The position numbers and the translations under genes are program-made. From positions 62,001 to 126,000 of the forward strand of contig JAIWZP010000017.1 of the NCBI GenBank assembly GCA_025201375.1: 64,000 nucleotides of DNA, read 5' to 3'. A model generated the notes under the pieces. The model had not been told where the DNA came from, made no database searches, and saw only the letters and a list, made by a program, of their open reading frames with translations. Source of the DNA: Gongronella butleri (Eukaryota; Mucoromycota; Mucoromycetes; Mucorales; Cunninghamellaceae). Each line of letters starts with the position of its first letter. The first letter of the stretch is position 1. Shown one piece after another: positions 55,472 to 64,000 of the stretch.

Positions 55472-57641
55472 CTAAGACTTGGTCAAGGTAAAGTGGTCGA
55501 TGACACCACCGAGGCTGCCGTCCTTGGCGCTGACCTCGTGGTGGGTGAAATCGAGCGACTTGTGCGAGACCTCGATGGTCGAGAACCCGTAGCCGGCGAA
55601 GCGCACGGCGGACCAGTCATTGGGCACCACGGAGGCGTTGAACGTGGACGCCGACGAGGGTTGGCCAGCATCGCCATTGACAATCTGGATGAACGACGGC
55701 GCATTGTGCAGGTTGGTCGTCACGCGCGTGTTGTTCACAATGGGGTACGTGCGCTCATAATTGTGGACGTGGCCAGCTGCAATAGCAAAAAAAAAAAAAA
55801 AAAGGTTTTTGATGAGTGCGACGCGTTCCCAATGGTACAAAATACACGGGCTTTCTTACTCAAAAAGATGTCGACATTGTGCTTGGTGAGCACAGGCTCC
55901 AAATGAGCACGGATCATGGGCGCATCTTCCTGGCAATCGCTGGTGGCTGCAAAAAAAAAAAGAAGAAAATCAGCCCATTGACCTGCGGTTTTTTTTTTTT
56001 GTCTTTTTCATCACGCACTGTCGGAGCAGTAGATGGGGTGGTGGGAGATGACGACGATCCAAGGGCGCTTGTGTCGGTCCTTGTTGGCGCGCTCAAGGTC
56101 CTGGTCGAGCCAATTGGTAAAGTAGTTCATTTGGTCCTGCGAGCCGAATTTGTTAAGGAAAAAGGCCTCGGTGGACACGGACACAAGGTGGAGTGACTTG
56201 TAGTTGAACGACCAAAAGAGCGGCGTCGACGAGCGCGAGGTCTCAAAGGGCACATTGTTGAAACTAATAAAAAAAAGAATGGTGTCATTGAGTATCACGT
56301 TTTTTCTTTCGCATGAGCACGCGCTCTCAAAACACCATCGCATTGGGCGCGCGCGCGAACGACACCACGTTCAATTTCCCCATTGAGGCAAAAATAGCAA
56401 TTGTCTCCCTTTTTCGGCGTCCCTAGCCCTCTTCTCCCTTTCCCCCTTGATCGAGCAAGAACGCTGCATGCATGTTTGAGCCGAGCCCCCTTGCATATCA
56501 AATCCCAGGCGTAGCAACAAAATGCAGTGAATTTGAAGCTCGTGCTTACCGATTAATATAATGAGTGTAGTTGTACGCGTCTAAAAAATAGTAAAAAGGG
56601 TTCAATTCCGTCATCTCGGGTCCGATTCGCGATCAAATGATACCTTCGTGATTGCCAATGGCGCCCATAAAAGGCAGCTTGGCGTAAACCTGTTGCAAAA
56701 AGTTCATGTATTGATCGCCCTTGATGCCATTCATATCGCTCAAGTCGTAGCCTTGGTCGCCAGAGACGGTCATAAAGTCGTACTGGTGGCTGTCGGCCAA
56801 ATTGGTCAATTGCTTCATGGTGACAGCATTGTTGACGCCCTAGAACAAATTGGAACCATGAGCAAACTCCTCGTGCAAAAATGAGACATCCATGAGGCCG
56901 AGTCCTAGACGCGGGTGCGCGGATCGCATTGCCATGTGATGACCCTCCCCCTCCTCCAAGAGCTCTGCCTTTTTTTTTTTTTTTTTTTTTTGCTTACAAG
57001 ATCGCCAATGGCCACGAATTTGAAGCTCTCCGACTTTGCGGCCGTGTGGAATTCAAAAACGTCGGAAAGGACGGTGCCATTTTGCGTGTTGTTTGCTGAC
57101 ACGGTGCCGACCTGGTACTCGTACACGGTGGCGGGCTTGAGGCGCTTGGATTGGAACTTGTGCATGTATGTCGCACGCTTCAGGTTGCCGCCATCGACGA
57201 ATTCCCAGTTCTACAGGCCCAAAAATAACAAAATGCATGTTAGCGTTTGCATTAGCAAGGATTGGATGCCACCAGACGACGCGACGCGCTCAGTTGTGCC
57301 CTGGATCATCCAACACATCCAAAATAAAGAGACATTACGTTGCCACGGGTGACGGTGACGGCCTTTTTGCTGCCGTGCTTGGCAGATTTGGGCCAATACT
57401 TGAAAAAGGCGCTGTCGACCTTATCGAGGGTGGTGAATTCGACTTGCACGTACTTGCCCTCGTCGCCAATGGACAGATGCACCTGCTGGGGCTGCGGGCC
57501 GGCGTACGTGATGTTCCAATTGCTAAAGGCGTTGTATTGGTCAGGCACGCCGGGCTTACCAGCGCCACCGACCGCATTGGGATCGCCGGCCAAGACCAGT
57601 TGGCAGACAAAAAGAAGCGCAAATACCGCGACAAAAAGCAT
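55472..57641 (-). CDS. secreted purple acid phosphatase
   Basis: Seven exons: 57641-57339, 57210-56998, 56839-56644, 56580-56550, 56263-56019, 55946-55860, 55776-55472; 459 aa. Signal peptide MLFVAVFALLFVCQLVLAG, then a fibronectin-like N-terminal domain (about 30-160) and a metallophosphoesterase domain. Metal-binding motifs are complete: GDLG (170-173, split by an intron), GDQGYD (199-204), GNHE, ISHHPIYC and GHVHNYER. Expected to hydrolyse organic phosphates outside the cell or in the vacuole. Several N-x-S/T glycosylation sites fit secretion. Exon 4 is 31 nt. A TATA box lies 70-80 bp upstream. A broken copy of exons 6-7 lies at 51940-52159. Confidence 0.94.
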
Positions 57642-57712
57642 TGAAAGAAAAAAAAATCCTGGAAAAAAAAGAGGGGGGAAAATCCAAAAAAAAAAAAAGG
57701 GAAATTGATTGG

Positions 57713-57720
57713 AATTTATA
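57713..57720 (-). promoter_or_regulatory. TATA box of purple acid phosphatase gene
   Basis: TATAAATT on the minus strand, about 75 bp upstream of the ATG, close to the spacing seen at the multicopper oxidase gene. Confidence 0.5.
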
Positions 57721-58277
57721 CCCAGGAGGGACTCACGCGCACCCAAGTTTGATTTTGTGTGGCCATTGACACAATCATCGATTGGGGGGAGGGGGGGAAA
57801 AGGGTGAGGGCGAGGGCAATGAGACGGGGGGCCAGGTGAAAGAACTTTTTTTTTTTTAAAGTTGAGATGGGATGGTGGTGCTTTTGTTACAGTACCTACG
57901 AGATCGGCATGAAATTGGGTGTCAGGGACAACAACCATTGGGCGCAGCGCGGGGCGGGGCGAAGGGGCGAGCAAAGCAGGCAACAATGTGGCACGTTGCT
58001 CGTTTCATCTTTTTTTTTTCCAAATCCCGCCAACCATCTTGACATTTTTGGGCCAATGAATGATCTTTTATCGGGCACATTGGCCCAAGAAGACGGGTGG
58101 CACCTTCAATTGTTCTTTGTGACTCTTTGACACACATGGCCAAGAGACCCAATGATTGCTTTTGTGACATGTTTTATAAAATATAGAAAGAAGCCTAGTT
58201 TAAAAAAGGAAAATCGGGAAAAAGAGAGGACGAAAAAAAAGGGGGAGCACAAGCAACGAAAAAAAAAAAGACGCGTT
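57721..58277. other. intergenic spacer upstream of phosphatase
   Basis: Holds the upstream region of the phosphatase gene and the 3' end of the AP-3 delta gene. Purine-rich near 57780-57830. No gene seen. Confidence 0.5.
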
Positions 58278-61200
58278 CTAGATGGTCAATTGGTTGCCGA
58301 GGTCCTGGAGAAGCGCTTGCGACGTGGCCTTGAGATCGAGGGTGACAATGGTGGCGTCTTGCTCATCGTCGACGAGGTATTTCATCAATCCGACGGCCTG
58401 GTCACCGTGGACGGTCTGTGCATAGACGGAGGCGGCGCCTGGAATGACCTCGACAATGTGCAATCCGGCGCGGTGGCTCACATCCAGCAAAACGGCCGAT
58501 TCCGATGTGACAGGCACCGTCAGCTTGATTTGTTCGTGATGCTCAAACGCGTGGCCCTGTTCCGCGAGCAACTCGCCGAATTGAGCAGGATCCATCGTCA
58601 CGCCGCGCAAAATAAACAAGTTCAATGGCAATGGCAATTCAAACCCGTGGCGCTGCTGCTTTGTCTCCTTGTCCTGATCCTCTTGATCCTAAAATAAAAA
58701 AAGCGTGAATTTGTCATGAATTTGTCAAAAAAAAAAAAAAAAGTCGTTTCTTTACCTCGTTGTAGCAGATTTCGCCACGGAGGCATCGCGCACCGCCAAT
58801 GGCGCCCGACACGTCAAAGATGCCCTGGCATTGCACCGTCTCGCCAGCGTTCAATTCAAACCACTCTGTGACGGCCGCAATGGCATCATTGGGCGTGTCC
58901 ACGAGCGTAATGTCAAACGCTTCGGCAAAATCCAGGTGCACCTTGGGCAGCAGCGCGTCCTGCAGATTTCTGAGCGTCAAATCCACTTGCACGCGCGGCG
59001 GCACGTCAGCAGCAATCACCGTGTCTTGCACAAGCGACAGTCGATACGTCTTTTAGCCATGAAAACCACAAAAAAAAAAAAACGAAAACAAAGTGAGCCT
59101 TCAATCGATGCACGTGCGCCGCGATCGGTGATACAAAGGCGGCCCCAATGTCGGGATGCGCAACACGTGTATATCTCGCGCCCTTGCCCCTTGCCCCCCT
59201 TGTTCACGGTCCATTCCCTCTTGCCCTCCCCCAACCCGCCTACACGGATCAAAATTGGACACTTACCACTTGGACACAAGCATCCTCAAAGAGGGTCAAT
59301 GGCTGCTGCCATTCCTTTTCGAGCTCGGCGCGCACTTGCTCGACAATGTGGGCGGCGGGCGACTCGGCTGGCGTGATTTCGGTGTCCGCCGCAGTAAGAG
59401 CATCTGTCTTTTTGCTCGATTTCTTCTTCTTTTTGCCGGACGACGCCTTTTTCGCCTTTTTCTCTTTCTAAATCATGTAAAACAAACGCGTCAGAAACGA
59501 TGCACCGTGGATTTTTCTTTTTTCGTACCTTTTCGTCTGTTGCAGGGCCAGTGGACGAGGTGGCTGTGGAGGATTTCGCCTTTTTGCGCATTTCCTTGCG
59601 TTCCTGGCGGACGCGTGCCTCCTCGCGACGGCGCAATTCCTCGGGGGCGAGGTAGGCCTGGATCTGCGGGAAGCGCTCTTCCTCGCCGAGCGGCGTGGAC
59701 AGATCAACGTCGTTTAGGCCGCTCTGGTCGTCGTTGGCAAAGATGTCGCGCGATTCCTTTTTGACATAAGCCTGTTGCTGTTGTTTTTTGGCCGTCTTTG
59801 ACTTGGCCGCCGCTTTGGATGCCGATGCGTCGCTGCTGCTAGCCGGCTTGGCGGCATCGACAGCGGCATCGCCATTGTCCGATTGGTCATTGTCGCTGTT
59901 GGCGGCATTTTCGGGCATTTCCTCCTCGGCATAGACGGGCGGGGCCGGTGGCGGCGACGCGGCGCGACGCGTCTTTTTGCTGGCACCACGCGATTTGTGG
60001 TGCTTGGCTGGCTTGGCGCCGCCTAAATCGTCGATGGACAGCTGCACAATGGGAATCGCGTCGACTTCCTCCTCGAGAAGCGCGTCCGACGCCTTTTTCT
60101 TGCCATTGCTCTTGTCGTTCATGATGTAGTACGGGTCATTGCGCAGCGCCTCCATGCGTGCCGCGCGACGCTATAAAAAAAATTGAGCCAAAAATGAGCA
60201 ATTAGTCAATTGTTTCGTTTTTTTCGGTTTTTTTTCGGTTTTACCTTTTCGCGCTCTTCATCATTTTCACTGTCGCGACGCTTAGCGTGCTTCTTCGATT
60301 TCTTCTTTTTGCCCTTTTTGGCCGAGGACGAGGCGACAAAGGCGTGATCGGATGCGGCACTGAGGGATGACGCGTCGTCATGGTCGTCGCCATCGTCGTC
60401 AATGAGGTCTGGGAGCGGGCTGTTGATCCACGCGTCGAGGTCGAGACCCTCCGGGATGGGGACTTTGGCCTGGGCCTTTGGTGCGACGGGATTGAGCTCG
60501 TAAACGAAAAAGAGCGAGGTGAGACCATCGAGCATGGCGGGTGCATGGCCCGGATGATCCATGACGAAGCCCTGGACCGTGTCGAGGACGAGGCGGAAGA
60601 TGGCCTTGACGTTGCAAGCGCGTTCTTGCACCTCGAGATCGGTGCTGCGCGTGTACATGTCAATCTTGTCGCTCATGACTTGCGTGACCTTGATGAATTC
60701 GCCCTGGAGCTCGGGATTCCATTGATGGAGCAGCTCGCCAACCCAGTACGCGTAGATCTTCATGATGTTCTGGATGTACACGGCCTGCACCTTGGCAGGG
60801 AACTTGGGCCCAAGCGGCGTCAGCAACCATTCAAGAGTCGACGGCACATCTTCTAAGAAATTGCAATATTCGCCACAAATCCACGCAGCCGCCGTCAGCA
60901 CGTCAATGTTCGCGTCGCGCTTTTTGCACGTCTCGAGGAATTCGCGATCCGAAAGCAGGCGGAACTAGAGAAGAGAGGGGAAAAAAGGGGGCCGCATTTG
61001 AGCTCCAATTCGAGTTTCTTTTTTTTTTCCTTTTTTCCTTTTTTTTACCATTTGGCCCACGGCATACTCGCGGACGCTCTTGACGCGGACGGCGACGTCC
61101 ATGAGCTGATTGGTGAGAAGCTCGCCCACATTGACGCCTGCCGTGTGTGTCATGCCGACCAAGATGGAGATGTACCACTCAAAGTTGGTGATGTTGTGAT

Positions 61201-62903
61201 ACTGGTTTTGCGAGCAGATGAAGACGATGCGGTGGACAATGTCGGTGCGGTACACGGGGTCCAGGATGCTGGCAGGCTCGTGCATGGCGGACGCGGCATT
61301 GGCGGGCTCCTTGGGCACCAAGTGGGCGACCAATCGCTTGACAATGTCCATGGTGTTTTTGCGATTGACCATCCCCACCACAAGGTCCAGCGCGCGCAGA
61401 CGGATGCTGATATCCTCGTCATCAATGCACTCGAGGATGATATCTTTTTGTTCCGCGACCAGCTTGGGATGCGTCGCCAACAACTTGCCCATCGCGAGCA
61501 AACCGACATATTTGACTAGAAAAGAAAGCAAAGACGGTCAGCCGTCCCCAATGACCAAAAAAAATTCACGAAACAGACGCGAAAATGCCTTTTCGCCCTG
61601 TTTTTTTCTCTTTTTTTTCTCTTTTTTTTTCTTTTCGCCTTACGATTCTGATCGGGATCCTCCAAAAAGGTCCGCAGCTTCTTGGCGCACGTGGAAGCAA
61701 GTGCATGGCTGGACTCGCCAGCCGCTTCGAGGAACCCGCCCGTGATGACGGTGTAAATGCACTCGTACAACAACGACATGGCTGGCGTCGTCTGGATGAG
61801 CGACGTGAGTGGCGGCAGCAGCTTTTTGATCAAGCGCGGCTCCAATGGCGTCAAGGATGCGAACTATCATGTGCAAAAAAAAAAAAAAAAAAAAAAAAAA
61901 AAGGTAAGAAAATAGGGCCCACTGGCATACGACCACGCCGTGTTTTTTTTTTTACCAATTTGATGATTTTGATGAGCATCCAATTGTTGGAGGACGTGGT
62001 CAGCAATTTGAAAAGCTGCGGGGCAAGGGCAAGATAGTTCTTGGGGTTCTTGCGTGCCAATTCGCAAATGACACCGACAACAGCAGAGACAACAGCTGGA
62101 AAATGGCGGAAAATGGCGAATTTGTGAATTTTTTTTTCTTGTCGCGCTTATTTCATGCACGCCTCTTACTTACATGGATCGGGATCCTCGAGCTTCTCAC
62201 GGATGCGAGGGAAGCTGAGACGCAATGCCTCTGGAAACTTGAGAAACACCTTGTAAAGAACGAGAACGACCTTTTTGCGGATGTACGGGCGCGAATGGTT
62301 GAGCATGGCCACAAGATCCTGGCTCAAGTCGCGCGCCAAGTCCGACGTCACAATATGCGACAACCCATTGAGCGCGATGCTGATGTCCAATGGCGATGGC
62401 GATGCGAGATCCTATGAAAAAAAGGAAAAAAAAAGGGGGGGCGAACAGGCAAGATGAGCTCCCACGAGACGCGACGACATGAGCGCGATGAACTGGGCGC
62501 CAAGAGACGCGTTTACCTTTTTGATAAGGTTGGTCGTGAGCATGAGGACGTCTGTGTCTTGCTGAAAGGACTGAGTGGCGGCAAGATAGCCTGTACGCTT
62601 GCAGAGGAAGCGCGGGCTGGACATGACCTCGACAATATGGAACGAGGCCCACGACATATCGTAGCCGAGCATTTGCAACTGGGAAAAAAAATACAAAAAA
62701 AAGGGATGAGACACGCCAATGTGCTTGTTTTTCTGTTGTTTCTTTACATAGGTGAGCTTGGCCACGGCCATGGCCTTGATATCAATGTCATTGGCCTTGA
62801 CCTCGGTGCGAATTTCCTGCAAGCACACGGTGATGTACTTTTGCTCATTCTTTTTGTTGGCACGGATGCCCCTGATCAGGTCCGTCAGCGACTTTTCAAA
62901 CAT
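58278..62903 (-). CDS. APL5: AP-3 complex delta subunit
   Basis: Eleven exons: 62903-62748, 62678-62517, 62411-62174, 62095-61956, 61863-61644, 61515-61049, 60964-60245, 60170-59529, 59467-59267, 59049-58756, 58688-58278; 1216 aa. The N-terminal adaptin trunk (about 1-590) opens MFEKSLTDLIRGIRANKKNE and has AVAKLTYLQMLGYDMSWASFHIVEVM, PYIRKKVVLVLYKVFLKFPEAL, and WICGEYCNFLEDVPSTLEWLL. A charged Lys/Asp/Glu hinge follows, including ARMEALRNDPYYI, the block typical of AP-3 delta. An ear-like region ends the protein. AP-3 carries cargo from Golgi/endosomes to the vacuole or lysosome. Length fits AP3D1 better than the shorter yeast Apl5. Poly-A of 27 (61876-61902) fills one intron. Confidence 0.95.
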
Positions 62904-63103
62904 ATGGGGAGGGGAAAGAGGGACGCAAGAATGGCGGCGTTTGAATTTATGCGTGCGCGTGACCTTATACGTTTTCATCATGCTTCGAAAAAGCGCATTT
63001 TCCCCGCTTCTTTTTCTTTTTTCTTCGCCTCTCCTCCATCTTTTTATCCATTCCCCCCTTTCTTTCTGTATTATTATCGCCTTTTTTTTCCTTGTGAAAA
63101 GAC
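62904..63103. promoter_or_regulatory. bidirectional promoter region
   Basis: Two hundred bases separate the divergent start codons of the AP-3 delta gene and the gene starting at 63104. The plus strand is C/T-rich toward the latter (about 62995-63095). Confidence 0.45.
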
Positions 63104-64000
63104 ATGGACACGGCCAACCACAGTGTCTTGCAGTTCGTCTCCGCGGCTGCCATGGCTGTAAATTACCTGCTTCCCCCCTTTTTTTTTTTGCTCGTTTTTA
63201 CGCCATGCTCACTTGTTTTTTATCTTTTTGACTTTTAGCTGGAAGCACACGAAGTAGAGAGCGTCCGAACAGGTAAATTGGCGTGCATAGATAAGCTTTG
63301 TGTGTGGTGGTGGCTGCGAAAAGAGAAGAAATGGGAGGAGGCAAAGCAAAAGCAATTTTTGGGGGACCTGGAACGGCCCCCCCTCCCGGAGGGCCAACCC
63401 ACACGCCACGGGCGCAGTCATTCTTACGTGTTGATTTGCTTTTCAAATTTAGAAGAATCATCCACCGGTAAAAAAACAAAAAAAAAAAAAAATAGCACTT
63501 GGCGATTAAAACAAAAAAAGACTCATTTCTTTCTCTTTTTCGTGTTTTCAGTGGATCTCGGACGGTCGATCGAGGCGATTTCCAGCACACACGCCTGGTC
63601 GGATTTCGACGATGGAGACAACACCTTGGAGCCTTCGCATGACCAGCTGCAGGCGCTTCTCGCCGAGGCAACAAACACCGACCAACCGCCTGACCCTGGT
63701 TCCGCGTCATCCGCGGCCACTGACATGCGTCTGCCGCCCAATGCCATCCATCCCGACGACGTTGATGACGACGAAGACGACGAGGATGACGAAAATAGCC
63801 GATCTGACCATCCAGCGCGCGTCGACGATATCAATCACACTGTCCAGAGAATATTTGACTTTCCCAGCGTCGAGCGGCTCATTGCAGGTGTGTGTGGAAA
63901 TCAGTGGCAATTGGTCCCATTCGTTGGTTCCAAGGAGGATCATAGTGTGCCAATGGATGGAAAATGACGTCGATGGGCAATCACTAATCTTTTTTTTTCA
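63104..64000 (+). CDS. unidentified acidic protein, 5' part
   Basis: Partial; runs off the window. Exons in my model: 63104-63157, 63239-63272, 63453-63467 (a 15-nt micro-exon) and 63552 to about 63887, each joining in phase. The sequence opens MDTANHSVLQFVSAAAMA, then LEAHEVESVRT, and a region rich in Asp/Glu/Ser ending NHTVQRIFDFPSVERLIA at a GGTGTGTG donor. FDFPSVERLIA resembles the entry to GRAM-type PH domains (as in the sterol glucosyltransferase Atg26/Ugt51 or Sip3-like proteins), but too little is present to decide. If the last donor is not used, translation would stop shortly after at 63965. Confidence 0.5.

Noticed and set aside
58831..59764. Plus-strand frames opposite the AP-3 delta exons
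   Set aside because: Antisense shadows; the minus strand carries the recognisable adaptin with consistent splice phases.

Overview
The window looks like nuclear DNA of a filamentous or zoosporic early-diverging fungus. I infer this from the gene set: a Fet3-type multicopper oxidase, a Thi20-type kinase/TenA fusion, Ysc84-type SYLF+SH3, Mus7/MMS22, an Ark1/Prk1-type kinase, a KDM3-type JmjC protein, and a Crypton recombinase of the fungal type with a GCR1_C domain. No rRNA or other species marker is present, so I cannot name a genus. Genes are split by many short introns (about 55-175 nt). Introns very often carry an A-run directly after the 5' splice site and a T-run before the 3' splice site. 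Exons are GC-rich and spacers AT-rich. All exon models were built by hand from splice signals, reading phase and family motifs, and most close exactly in phase.

Layout. 1-1.45 kb: no confident gene. 1.45-6.3 kb: a near-complete LINE on the minus strand (gag-like ORF1, endonuclease, reverse transcriptase), whose 5' end abuts a tRNA-Glu(CTC) gene at 6351. 6.7-8.9 kb: ferroxidase-like multicopper oxidase (minus). 9.3-12 kb: a TATA-driven signal-peptide relic and an array of about 150-bp repeats. 12.1-13.9 kb: SYLF/SH3 gene (plus). 14.1-18.1 kb: MMS22 (minus). 18.1-20.2 kb: no gene seen. 20.2-28.7 kb: four plus-strand genes in tight array (THI20-like, HAS1, CBS-domain protein, NAK-family kinase). 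28.7-34.07 kb: gene-empty, with three families of diverged repeats. 34.07-39.8 kb: three plus-strand genes (beta-propeller-like protein, ACOT9-like thioesterase, ornithine carbamoyltransferase). 40.2-41.2 kb: conserved fungal protein of unknown function (minus). 41.8-42.45 kb: foldback repeat. 42.6-44.7 kb: decayed Crypton (minus). 45.1-48.7 kb: KDM3-type JmjC protein. 48.8-55.1 kb: tandem duplication carrying two intronless NmrA-like genes and a broken fragment of the neighbouring phosphatase gene. 55.5-57.6 kb: purple acid phosphatase (minus). 58.3-62.9 kb: AP-3 delta adaptin (minus). 63.1 kb to the end: the start of an unidentified acidic protein.

Most genes are unrelated housekeeping functions (thiamine salvage, arginine synthesis, rRNA processing, AP-3 and actin-linked trafficking, DNA repair, chromatin), and I see no operon or gene cluster. 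The unusual content is in the spacers: a LINE beside a tRNA gene, a Crypton with its catalytic core missing, a foldback, several degenerate tandem arrays, and a duplication whose junction lies at poly-T tracts. I found no defence system or CRISPR-like structure.
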